Source: Cloacimonetes bacterium UBA5614 | Lineage (GTDB): Bacteria; Cloacimonadota; Cloacimonadia; Cloacimonadales; Cloacimonadaceae | Reading direction: 5' to 3' | Length of the DNA: 64,000 nt | Assembly (NCBI GenBank): GCA_002424605.1 | Contig: DIKQ01000001.1 | Span: forward strand, 1-64,000 | Part shown: piece after piece, positions 1 to 7,994 of the stretch | How positions within the stretch are numbered: position 1 is the stretch's first letter | Layout of the letters: the number at the start of each line of letters is the position of its first letter | Position numbers and translations under genes: made by a program | The notes under the pieces: generated by a model | Database searches by the model: none | Seen by the model: only the letters and a program-made list of their open reading frames with translations | What the model was told of the DNA's origin: nothing

Positions 1-51
1 GACCCAATATAATGAACACTCTCAAAAATTAAGAATTAAGGTGCTACACAC

Positions 52-256
52 AGAGACACAGAGAGTTATACAAAAATTATGAATTATGAATTACGAATTA
101 CGCTCGATTCCTTGTTTCGTCTTCCTCGACTTGATCGGGGATCCAGTTCCTTATCCAAATTACGAATTATGAATATTCTTTTTAAAACAGCATGGATTCC
201 TGCCAGACCACCCCAAAGGACAAGTCCTTCGAGGACCCCGGATGCAGGAACGACGA
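52..256. repeat. Intergenic tract with short repeats
   Basis: No gene is supported in the first 329 bases. The tract holds four tandem 7-bp AATTAYG units at 75-102 and two more at 158-171. It also has two 13-bp strings that recur near 62121-62165: AGAGACACAGAGA at 52-64 (same orientation there) and GCAGGAACGACGA at 244-256 (inverted there). This looks like non-coding dispersed-repeat sequence. A 60-residue open frame at 79-261 is low-complexity and is not accepted as a gene. Confidence 0.5.
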
Positions 257-329
257 AGTGACTGTTTTAACGCAAAGGCGCAGAGAGTGAAAAAAATTAC
301 GAATTCGGGTGCTATATCCGGAGCCGGAT

Positions 330-366
330 AAAAAAATCCTGCTAACCGCGCGGGGTGGTTAGCAGG
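330..366 (-). terminator. Rho-independent terminator of the PPC-repeat gene
   Basis: Read on the minus strand, a perfect 10-bp stem (338-347 with 357-366) with a 9-nt loop is followed by a run of seven T. It lies 32 bases beyond the stop codon of the gene ending at 398. Confidence 0.9.
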
Positions 367-397
367 AAAGCAGAAATACGAAAAGAATGCTGATTTA

Positions 398-2659
398 TCA
401 GTTGTAAGCTATCACCCTGTAGTACTTTTTCGCATAGGTAAGTGTGGTTGACCAGGAGGAGGCGGTCACATTTGCCACAGGCACAAAGCCGGAGTAGGGA
501 TTGTCCGAGCCCTCCACCCTGTAACCGGTGGCATTGGTTACGTTTGGCCAATCCAGATAAATAGTGTTGTTGTTGATGAGAACAATGCTGAGAAACAGCG
601 GAGGCGCAATGGCTCCCATGGTGTAGTTGTAATTGATATCATAAGCTCCGACTGCGCCGTTATAGCCATTCACTTTGATATAGATTAATCCGGGGTTGGT
701 GATGTAATACTGCAGCAGGAAATTGGGATAGCCGGCGCCGTCGTCATTGAAGCCAAACTGGGTCACATCAGCGTTGTAAATATAAGCCTTTACATCCGTA
801 TTGCCGGACGAGTAGATTGTATAAGTCCTTCCTGCGTAGGCATAAAATATGAACCAGTCCTCATCAGTTCCGTCATGCAGGGTATGGGGCTGGCTCTGGA
901 AGACAGTGGTAGGTATCAGGGTAGTGGATACCGAGTAAGTATTATCCGGCTCATAGGCATCGGGGGTTGCTCCGTAGTAATAGACAAAGCCATAGGGACC
1001 CGCATTGCCGGGATAGGGAATCACCTTAATCTTGTAGTATCCGTAGGTGGCGGGAGCAAATTCCAGACGGAAATTCAAGCCCTCCCCGCTGTCATCGTTA
1101 AACCCAAGCTGGGTGGTGCCGTCATCGGCATAAAGGTATATCTGGGTGTCGGTTGAACCGGTGGAATAAAAGAAATACAGCCTTCCCGGAATTCCCTCAA
1201 ACCTATACCAGTCCTGGTCATAGCCGTTGTGCAGGGTATGGTTTTGGGTCTGGGGATTGGTTGTAGTTGCTATATTAGTGGCAGTGGATGCTGTGTTATC
1301 CGGCTCGTAAGCGTCCGCATCAAACTCGTAATAAAACGTAAGCTGATAGGCAAAGGGGGCTCCAAATGAGGATATCCTGAACCTGTAATGACTGCTTACC
1401 GTCGGCACGAAATACATAAGAAAATCGCCGACTGTATAATCCTGATAGATTTGATTGAGGGCATCGTCATACAAGATGATGTCAGGATCAACATAACTGG
1501 AAGTATAGAAAACATATCGCCTGCCTGCATAAGCGTAAAACCTGAACCAATCCACATCTGTGGGAGTATGCAGGGTATGGTTTCTGGTCTGCGGGAGAGC
1601 AGTTACAGATAAGTAATTACTGCTGGCGGAAGTGTTATCCGGCTCGTAGGCGTCCGCCGGCGCAGTGGTGTTGTAATTTAAAAAATAAAATCCTGTAGCT
1701 CCACCGTAGCCGTTTATCTGTAAAAAGTATGTTCCGGTAGTGGTGCAAGTGTAGCTGATGCTAAAGTTCAGGCCTACTCCCCCATCATCGTCAAGAGCAA
1801 CAACAGTTGTCCCGTTAGCTGCATAAATGCGTCCATAAGTATCAGTAGAGCCTGTAGTGTAAAAATGGTAGGTCGTGCCAGCCTGAGCGTTAAACCTGAA
1901 CCAGTCAAGGTCAGCACTGTTGTTCAGAGTATGCAGTTGTTTACTGCTAAAGCCATCAGGATAAATATTGGTGGCTTGTGCACTGGTGTTATCATTTTCA
2001 TAATCATCGGCCGGAGTACCGTTTGTGTAATGGAAATAATACGCTCCGGAAGTAGTGCTGGTGTTGTTAACCATCAAGAAATACGGGCCGGAACTGGTTG
2101 GCGTGAATTCAAGGAAGAAACCGAAACTAAGCCCGGAATTGTCATCCTGAGCAATAAGAGAAATCGAATAGCCATCATACAGAAAGATGCGTGGATTAGA
2201 CCAGCCATCAGGTTGGGTGGAAAAGAAGACATACCTGACGCCCTGGACGCCGTTAAAATAATACCAATCCTCGTCACTGACAGTGTGAAAAGTATGATAC
2301 TGGGTTTGCAGTCCGGCAGTTAAAGTCAGAGTGGTTGCATCATAATAGAAATTATCCGGTTCATAGCTGTCAGGGGGATCACGATGGTCATCGGGTGGCT
2401 GGTCAACTGCCTGCCTGTCTTTTTTGATTGTGTTATCCTCAGATGGAATCGGCATGGGCGGAACCACTTTCACCACATTGGAAATCTGTACTATTGAGGG
2501 GTCTTTCGGTTCTGCCGTTTCGCTTATTCTGAAGTACTTTTCCGGCTCTACAGAAACCGGGGTGTAGCCGGTCGTATCCTTTGTAGGCAATGGTCCTTCG
2601 GCAGCAATAAGAGGGAAAATCAAAGAGCAAAAAACAAAAAACAACACGAGCTTTCGCAT
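398..2659 (-). CDS. Secreted PPC-domain repeat protein with C-terminal FN3-like module
   Basis: A 753-residue protein with a clear N-terminal signal peptide (about residues 1-20, ending near IAAEG). Five tandem modules of about 115-120 residues follow. Each opens with a DAYEPDNT-like motif, then HTLH..tD.DWF.F and an AG..Y.fYttGstDt segment. This is the pattern of bacterial pre-peptidase C-terminal (PPC) domains, beta-sandwich modules usually found on secreted enzymes, but no catalytic domain is present. The C-terminus is a fibronectin-III-like module ending in KKYYRVIAYN. A likely role is a surface or extracellular binding protein; the ligand cannot be inferred. It has its own promoter-like TTGACA upstream and a strong terminator, so it is probably monocistronic. 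Confidence 0.9.
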   Translation of the reverse strand: MRKLVLFFVFCSLIFPLIAAEGPLPTKDTTGYTPVSVEPEKYFRISETAEPKDPSIVQISNVVKVVPPMPIPSEDNTIKKDRQAVDQPPDDHRDPPDSYEPDNFYYDATTLTLTAGLQTQYHTFHTVSDEDWYYFNGVQGVRYVFFSTQPDGWSNPRIFLYDGYSISLIAQDDNSGLSFGFFLEFTPTSSGPYFLMVNNTSTTSGAYYFHYTNGTPADDYENDNTSAQATNIYPDGFSSKQLHTLNNSADLDWFRFNAQAGTTYHFYTTGSTDTYGRIYAANGTTVVALDDDGGVGLNFSISYTCTTTGTYFLQINGYGGATGFYFLNYNTTAPADAYEPDNTSASSNYLSVTALPQTRNHTLHTPTDVDWFRFYAYAGRRYVFYTSSYVDPDIILYDDALNQIYQDYTVGDFLMYFVPTVSSHYRFRISSFGAPFAYQLTFYYEFDADAYEPDNTASTATNIATTTNPQTQNHTLHNGYDQDWYRFEGIPGRLYFFYSTGSTDTQIYLYADDGTTQLGFNDDSGEGLNFRLEFAPATYGYYKIKVIPYPGNAGPYGFVYYYGATPDAYEPDNTYSVSTTLIPTTVFQSQPHTLHDGTDEDWFIFYAYAGRTYTIYSSGNTDVKAYIYNADVTQFGFNDDGAGYPNFLLQYYITNPGLIYIKVNGYNGAVGAYDINYNYTMGAIAPPLFLSIVLINNNTIYLDWPNVTNATGYRVEGSDNPYSGFVPVANVTASSWSTTLTYAKKYYRVIAYN

Positions 2660-2711
2660 ATTAACTCCTTATGGTACAAAATTGTTACAAAAAACAGCTT
2701 TTCAGCCTATG

Positions 2712-2745
2712 ATTCTAAAAAATGGATTTGTATCTGATTTGTCAA
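2712..2745 (-). promoter_or_regulatory. Putative promoter of the PPC-repeat gene
   Basis: On the minus strand an exact TTGACA (2740-2745) is followed 22 nt later by TAGAAT (2712-2717), about 50 bases before the start codon. The spacing is longer than the usual 17, so the -10 assignment is tentative. Confidence 0.4.
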
Positions 2746-2859
2746 GCTGTTTTGCTGATAAACTTTAACAAGGTGTTGTTATATTGCAACCATATGGGCG
2801 CTAAGCCTAACTTGCTGATTACTTATTCAGTAGCAGTAATCTGATAGTTTAAGAGGTGT

Positions 2860-3540
2860 TCACATAGTTAGCAGCCGGCCTTTTTCTTTCAGCCAGTTAC
2901 GGCGGGTCTTGTAATCGGGAAGGACGGTCTGCACAATCTGCCAAAAAGCGGAAGAGTGGTCATGGCGAAGCAGGTGCGCCAGCTCATGCACCACCACATA
3001 GTCAATGATTTCCGGTGGAGCCATCACCAGCCGCCAGGCAAAGTTCACCCTGCCCCTGACCGAGCAGGAACCCCAGCGCTGACGGGCATTGGACAGCTTT
3101 ATCTGCTTTGGCCGGGACTTCATGACTTCCGAATAGAACGCCACTCTTTCAGATAATGTCTGCATTGCCTGCTGGCGATACCAGCCGGTCAGGACTTTTT
3201 CCGCCCTGCCCTGCAGGCGCGAGGCAAGGCAAAGGGTTTCCCCCAGCACTACCGGAGCTTTCTGCTCATCACAAAACTGCAGGGGATAGCTCTTCCCCAG
3301 GAAAAGAAACTGCTCCCCTTCCGTGTAACTTGTGGGAACGGGCTTATTCTTCTGCATCCTGGCGAGGTGTTTGGCGACCCAGCTTTGCTTGCTTGCCACA
3401 AAAGCGTCGATAACATCAGTGGAGAGCTTTAGGGGCGCTCTCACTTCGAGAGTGCCGTCTCCCCTGATATGGAGCGCCATGGTCCTGCGTCTGGAACGGA
3501 TAAGGGTGTAAGTTGCCTGGGCAACAATCCAGGTTTGCAT
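2860..3540 (-). CDS. YgjP-like zinc metallopeptidase (DUF45 family)
   Basis: A 226-residue cytoplasmic protein of the YgjP/DUF45 family. The conserved C-terminal part carries the zinc site HELAH (residues 185-189), followed by RHDHSSAFW and a P-Y..R..WL tail. Upstream is the family motif RWGSCS, followed by NFAWRLVMAP. The length fits the family. Members are thought to be zinc-dependent proteases related to the WSS1/SprT group; the substrate is unknown. It begins 14 bases after the VCBS-repeat gene stops, so the two are probably co-transcribed although functionally unrelated. No Shine-Dalgarno sequence is visible before the chosen ATG. Confidence 0.88.
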   Translation of the reverse strand: MQTWIVAQATYTLIRSRRRTMALHIRGDGTLEVRAPLKLSTDVIDAFVASKQSWVAKHLARMQKNKPVPTSYTEGEQFLFLGKSYPLQFCDEQKAPVVLGETLCLASRLQGRAEKVLTGWYRQQAMQTLSERVAFYSEVMKSRPKQIKLSNARQRWGSCSVRGRVNFAWRLVMAPPEIIDYVVVHELAHLLRHDHSSAFWQIVQTVLPDYKTRRNWLKEKGRLLTM

Positions 3541-3554
3541 ATTTGCTTTATTTT

Positions 3555-5393
3555 CTATTTCAAAATCTCCTTAACCTCAGCCAAGGTTATCTTGTGCGTT
3601 CTGTTCAACAATTTCCTAATCAAGGGTTCCTGTCCATCGTTATTGTATTTAACGGCAACCACCCTGTAGAACATCCTGGGTTGTGTAAGTAAGGCATCTT
3701 CATGTGTATAGTTAGACACATCTGTCTGTGAAAGATAAACATAATAATCATCATACAGGGGAAAATCGCTGTTGTAAAACACCAGATAGATATCTGGCAG
3801 AAGGAAGGTTCCTAAGATTGAAGTAGTTACGGGTTCCCACTGCAGAATGACATCGTCGTCCGAAATGGACAAAGACAGATTTTGCGGAGCAGACGGAACC
3901 AGGTTGTTTGAGATTTCTTCAGCAAAAGGCGAGCCGGCAAACGCTGTATCAATTGCCTGGACGCTCCAGTAATATTGTTGGGGTAGACCAGATGACTTGA
4001 TTTTCCATGAGCAATTGCTGTTAATGTTTCCTGTTCCGGGTAACAGCCTACAACCTGTTGGTTCAGACTTAGGAGAAAGAATATCACATGCACCCGGAGA
4101 GGAACCTATCCTTAATGCATAGGTCAATCCCGAACTGGGAGTGTGGTCGTCTGTCGATGGATCCCACGAAAACAAAACGTAATCACCGTTTGTTTCAGTG
4201 CGTAGATTGGCTGGAGCGGTTGGTGGCGTATTGGGTGTGCTGACATCATTCCTGTACAAGCTGACATCCTGCCCGATAAGGAAGAAATCCAAGTCACAGT
4301 CGTTGTCACAATCTCCCCAGGCTACAGAGCTCATATAGAGTCCAGGTAAACCAGCATTTAAATCTGAGAACGTATCATTCCCGTTGTTAACGTATATTCT
4401 GGTTACAGGATTGTAAGGTGAGCTATTATTCAACCCCCCTGTCAGGAGAACATCCAAATCTCCATCGTTGTCATAATCGCCCCAGTTATATTTTCCCTCA
4501 TAAACAGCGACTATATTGGCTGCAATATCCGTAAAAATATCGTTTCCATCATTTCTGAATAAGTGTGTTTGACCATTGCCATAAGTAAACAAGTCAAGGT
4601 AGCCGTCATTGTTATAGTCTATCCAAAATGTTTCTCCGCCAAACACAGAAATCCCGACGTTTATGTTGTTAAACACACCATTATCGTTTCTCAGGATATC
4701 AGTTATCAATTGCTGGTGATAAGTATATCCAGACAGAAACAAATCCAGGTCACAGTCATTATCGTAATCCCCCCAGATTGCTTGACCTCCAATTAAAGGC
4801 AATCCGGCTTGAATTTCAGTAAAACAACTGTCCTCATTGCGGAATAACTTCGTGAACGGTTCTATATCATTCAAATAGCCCGTAGCTATAACGTCCTCAT
4901 CGCCATCATTATCATAATCCCCCCAATCAAAACGACAATCTCGAAAATCAATCAGCTCTACACCAGAATTTGTATAGTATCCATTATCGTTCCTGAATAA
5001 ATCCATTAACAAACTGGATAAGCTTAATCCTGACATTAGTATATCCAAATCACTATCTCTGTCATAATCTGACCACTTGTTATAACAATCATACACCGGC
5101 GCTAACCCAGATGGTTGACCTGTAAAAAACCCTAATCCATTATTACTGTATAAAAACGTTACTTCAGAATTAAGGCCACCCAATCGACCTGACAGCAATA
5201 AATCCAAATCCCCGTCATTATCAGTGTCCCCCCAAAGCACAGAACCTCTGGTCAAGCTTGGTATGGTTATCCCGCAGCCGATTTCAGTAAATTGACCTTG
5301 GAGAAAAAGAGGGAACAGGCATAGCAAAGTAGCCAGCAGAAGAAATAAATGGTTCTTAACAATAAATAAATCATGTTTATAGCTTTTTCGCAT
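3555..5393 (-). CDS. Secreted VCBS/FG-GAP-like repeat protein
   Basis: The start at 5393 (MRKSYK) is preferred over the ATG at 5405, because GGGAG lies between them, 5-7 nt before the 5393 ATG. The product is about 612 residues with a hydrophobic signal segment (HLFLLLATLLCLFPLFLQG). Seven repeats carry the core WGDYDNDGDLDLLLSG or a variant. This is the calcium-binding D-x-D-x-D-G loop of VCBS/FG-GAP beta-propeller-like repeats, and several copies have G or D replaced. The propeller region is followed by two FN3-like modules (the first starting near APANLRTETNG, the second near SAPQNLSLSI), with MFYRVVAV near the end. It is an extracellular or surface protein with no enzymatic motif. It heads a two-gene unit with the YgjP-like gene. 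Confidence 0.9.
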   Translation of the reverse strand: MRKSYKHDLFIVKNHLFLLLATLLCLFPLFLQGQFTEIGCGITIPSLTRGSVLWGDTDNDGDLDLLLSGRLGGLNSEVTFLYSNNGLGFFTGQPSGLAPVYDCYNKWSDYDRDSDLDILMSGLSLSSLLMDLFRNDNGYYTNSGVELIDFRDCRFDWGDYDNDGDEDVIATGYLNDIEPFTKLFRNEDSCFTEIQAGLPLIGGQAIWGDYDNDCDLDLFLSGYTYHQQLITDILRNDNGVFNNINVGISVFGGETFWIDYNNDGYLDLFTYGNGQTHLFRNDGNDIFTDIAANIVAVYEGKYNWGDYDNDGDLDVLLTGGLNNSSPYNPVTRIYVNNGNDTFSDLNAGLPGLYMSSVAWGDCDNDCDLDFFLIGQDVSLYRNDVSTPNTPPTAPANLRTETNGDYVLFSWDPSTDDHTPSSGLTYALRIGSSPGACDILSPKSEPTGCRLLPGTGNINSNCSWKIKSSGLPQQYYWSVQAIDTAFAGSPFAEEISNNLVPSAPQNLSLSISDDDVILQWEPVTTSILGTFLLPDIYLVFYNSDFPLYDDYYVYLSQTDVSNYTHEDALLTQPRMFYRVVAVKYNNDGQEPLIRKLLNRTHKITLAEVKEILK

Positions 5394-5427
5394 ATCTTCT
5401 CCCATTGTAATGAATATTTATTGATTG

Positions 5428-5460
5428 AATATATTTGAATCCTGAAAATACACTTGTCAA
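5428..5460 (-). promoter_or_regulatory. Putative promoter of the VCBS-repeat gene
   Basis: On the minus strand TTGACA (5455-5460) is followed after 21 nt by TATATT (5428-5433), roughly 35 bases before the start codon. The rest of 5394-5606 shows nothing else I can support. Confidence 0.45.
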
Positions 5461-5606
5461 GCAGAAAATTGCAATTCTTGTAGATGCTCTTCAATAATGA
5501 ATCTAGTTCAATAAGCCGATTCAGTAATATCTGATTATAGTCAGGTTTTACGCTCTGTCTTTTCGTCTCAGAAGTTGAAGAATCAACAAAAAGCATTTTA
5601 TATAGA

Positions 5607-5650
5607 GAAAAAATGCGAGACCGGATATTCACTCTTCTTAATCCGGTCTC
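5607..5650 (-). terminator. Rho-independent terminator after the ARPP-1-like gene
   Basis: A perfect 10-bp stem GAGACCGGAT/ATCCGGTCTC (5617-5626 with 5641-5650) has a 14-nt loop. On the minus strand it is followed by GCATTTTTTC, and it sits 20 bases beyond the stop at 5671. Confidence 0.9.
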
Positions 5651-5670
5651 ACTACGCTAATGGCAACCTT

Positions 5671-6648
5671 TTACCTTAGATTCTGATACCTGCTGCGAGG
5701 ACTATGGTAGGGAGTGTCATACTCCTGTTTGATGCGGGCATACAGCGCCAGGTGAATGATGGACTCCTGCCAAAACAGGCCGGAGCCGATAAGTTCCGGG
5801 CTTTCAAAGCGGAAGTCCTCGCCATAGCCGACAGATGGGAATATCTGAGGCAGGCATTGGGTAAACTTGTTCAGGAAATCATGCACAGCCCCGATGTTGC
5901 AGTCAGCCGTTTTCAGTCTTATGTTCAGGCAGTCGATGGCATAGCTTTTTATCAGCTTTTCATGCATATCCTTCCAGATTTCAGGACTGGAAAGGCAATC
6001 CAACCCCACCATCTTGTTCTCGATGCAGACAGCGATTCCCACCTGGTCCTGCCCGCAGGGAAAATGGGCAATGTAATCCTCAATACTGCCTTGGGTGGCT
6101 TGATAGACATCTGCCAAAGCATCAGTATCCGAGCGGACTAACAAGCAGTCAGCCATTTTGTCAATCTCGCTCCAGATCTTGCCCTGGTCGGATTTGAAAG
6201 AGCCGTCCACTTTCATAAATGAAGTCACATCCTGCATTTTCTGGGAACGTATCTTAGCGTTTATCACGTTTCCCGATTCCTCAAAATGCGAATTGTTGTA
6301 TGACCATCTGCCCCGCTCCGTGCAGGAAACCGGTATTATGGTCTCGGACTTTTCCCTGACAAGCACGGTGGCATTGAGGATGCGGTTTTGCTTCGCTCCG
6401 GCTATTTCCTCGCCATCCAGCAACAGCACAGGCAGGTCTGCCTGGTTGATGACCTTCAGGTTTGGCACCGAGCCTCCTTCGCTGACTTCGGTGATGGTAA
6501 TCAGGTTCATTGAGAGTGCTTGTTTCAGGTTCAGGTATCTGACCGGGCTTTGTTTGACCGCCAGGATGGGAAAGACAGTCATCCCGTCATAGGTTTGCTT
6601 TTCTCCAAACTTTGTATAATCCTTGAAAATGTCGTGCAGGTGTTGCAT
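5671..6648 (-). CDS. ARPP-1-like conserved protein
   Basis: A 325-residue protein without signal peptide or membrane segments. The sequence resembles the Pfam family ARPP-1 (ARG and rhodanese-phosphatase-superfamily-associated). An early LNLKQAL is followed by ITEVSEGGSVPNL, the hallmark LLLDGEEIAGAKQNRILN and IPVSCTERGRW, and the C-terminal half continues to the end of the domain. The biochemical role of the family is not established; its name reflects gene neighbourhoods with ADP-ribosylglycohydrolases and phosphatases, none of which is seen here. AAGGAG lies just before the ATG. It follows the 103-residue gene by 26 bases and shares its transcript. Confidence 0.8.
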   Translation of the reverse strand: MQHLHDIFKDYTKFGEKQTYDGMTVFPILAVKQSPVRYLNLKQALSMNLITITEVSEGGSVPNLKVINQADLPVLLLDGEEIAGAKQNRILNATVLVREKSETIIPVSCTERGRWSYNNSHFEESGNVINAKIRSQKMQDVTSFMKVDGSFKSDQGKIWSEIDKMADCLLVRSDTDALADVYQATQGSIEDYIAHFPCGQDQVGIAVCIENKMVGLDCLSSPEIWKDMHEKLIKSYAIDCLNIRLKTADCNIGAVHDFLNKFTQCLPQIFPSVGYGEDFRFESPELIGSGLFWQESIIHLALYARIKQEYDTPYHSPRSRYQNLR

Positions 6649-6674
6649 TGTTTCTCCTTTTTCTGTGGTTCAGG

Positions 6675-6986
6675 TTATTTCCAGCATTCGGTGATGTCGA
6701 AGTGGATGCAGCCAAGGTCCACCCCTTCCGGAGTGTCCGGCTGGTAGGCGCAGTCAAATGTGAAGCGGTCATAGACCCTGTCGCCCCTGCTGAGCAGCTC
6801 CTGCTTCACCAGTTGCATAGTGGTGCAGAACCGCTCATGATAGAAGTTCCGGATTGCCTCTTCAACGCTATACAGGTTGCAGTCCGGGTCGTGATGGATG
6901 ATGATGGCGTCATCCAGTGTGAAGCCATAACCGCCTGATATGGGAAGCTCGTTTCCCGTTTCATGCCTGATATCCTCTTTAAGCAT
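6675..6986 (-). CDS. Small conserved-looking protein upstream of the ARPP-1-like gene
   Basis: A 103-residue soluble protein that I do not recognise. It starts with a strong AAGGAGG site six bases before the ATG. It is acidic and rich in aromatic residues, with segments GGYGFTLDDAIIIHHD and GCIHFDITECWK, and no signal peptide. It is the first gene of the two-gene minus-strand unit with the ARPP-1-like gene and diverges from the kinase gene at 7150. Good ribosome binding, codon use like its neighbours and operon position support a real gene; function is unknown. Confidence 0.75.
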   Translation of the reverse strand: MLKEDIRHETGNELPISGGYGFTLDDAIIIHHDPDCNLYSVEEAIRNFYHERFCTTMQLVKQELLSRGDRVYDRFTFDCAYQPDTPEGVDLGCIHFDITECWK

Positions 6987-7149
6987 AGTTTTTCCTCCTT
7001 ACGAAATAAACCTCTACCCTATTAGAGCTGGAGACCCGTTCCAATTCCCGGACTTTTTACATTCGCTTGAACGATAAGGTTTTACTTGCCAGATAAGAAT
7101 GATATGTAAGCTTGGCTTGGTAAAATTATTTCCTATGGGAGGCAGGACG

Positions 7150-7959
7150 ATGAGCAGGAAAGACAGGGAGGGATTACATCTGCCGGCTGATTTGAAAGAG
7201 ATGCTGAAAGGATATTCAAAGCGTTCAATCTGGCACAGTTACGTGGCTGACGTCTGGAAATGCATTGAACCGGAAGGCAGCTCAGTATATTACCTGAAAA
7301 GGCACAAGATAAAATCCTGCCACGATTCGGTGAAGGAGTGTGAAGTTATAAACTGGCTTCAGGGCAAGCTTTCCGTTCCCTCCGTAAAATGCTTTGCCCG
7401 GGATGGTAAATATTATTACCTTCTGCTGACGGAGAAGCCGGGCATCCCGGCACACAGGCTAATCAGACGATACAGCCCCGAAGAGATGATTCGCATCCTG
7501 GTTCCCGCCATGCGGGAGATGCACTCCCTCCCGTTTTCCGGCTGTCCGTTTGACGAGGGCTTGACCGCTAAACTGAAACGCATCCGCCACAACATAGAAC
7601 ATAACTTTATCAGGAAAGACATTTACAACCCGAAAAGTAGGCGTGACGCGCTCAAAGACCTTGACTACCTGCAATCTCACACCCCCGGGCAGGAAGACCT
7701 GGTTTTCACCCATGGGGATTTTTGCCTGCCCAACTTCCTGCTTGAGGATGGCAAGGTGACGGCATACCTGGATTTGGGAGAAGCAGGTCCCTGTGACCGC
7801 TATATGGACATCAGCACCTTTGCCATTACGCTTTGCTATAATTATAAACGCTATGACAATTTCCTGCACTACTGCCGGCTGATTTTTGCCGAATACGGTA
7901 TTGCAGACCCGGACTGGTCAAAACTGCATTATTATCATCTCATCAACGAGATGCTCTGA
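7150..7959 (+). CDS. APH(3')-like aminoglycoside/small-molecule kinase
   Basis: The start at 7150 has GGGAGG seven bases upstream; upstream in-frame starts (7099, 7135) lack this. The 269-residue product matches the whole length of aminoglycoside 3'-phosphotransferases. It has a P-loop-like N-lobe (VYYLKRHK), the catalytic loop HGDFCLPN with H188, D190 and N195, the magnesium-binding DLGEAG with D208, and an APH(3')-like C-terminus (ADPDWSKLHYYHL). The family phosphorylates aminoglycoside 3'-hydroxyls, but chromosomal relatives can act on other small molecules, so resistance is not proven. It is a single gene, converging on the surface-protein gene ending at 7995. No mobile-element sequence flanks it. 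Confidence 0.85.
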   Translation: MSRKDREGLHLPADLKEMLKGYSKRSIWHSYVADVWKCIEPEGSSVYYLKRHKIKSCHDSVKECEVINWLQGKLSVPSVKCFARDGKYYYLLLTEKPGIPAHRLIRRYSPEEMIRILVPAMREMHSLPFSGCPFDEGLTAKLKRIRHNIEHNFIRKDIYNPKSRRDALKDLDYLQSHTPGQEDLVFTHGDFCLPNFLLEDGKVTAYLDLGEAGPCDRYMDISTFAITLCYNYKRYDNFLHYCRLIFAEYGIADPDWSKLHYYHLINEML

Positions 7960-7994
7960 GCACCTGCCAGCTATAATTTCAACTGTAAAACGGC

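Noticed and set aside
5267..5632. 121-codon minus-strand frame over the start of the VCBS gene
   Set aside because: It overlaps the VCBS gene in another frame and the terminator at 5617-5650, and its sequence shows no recognisable domain.
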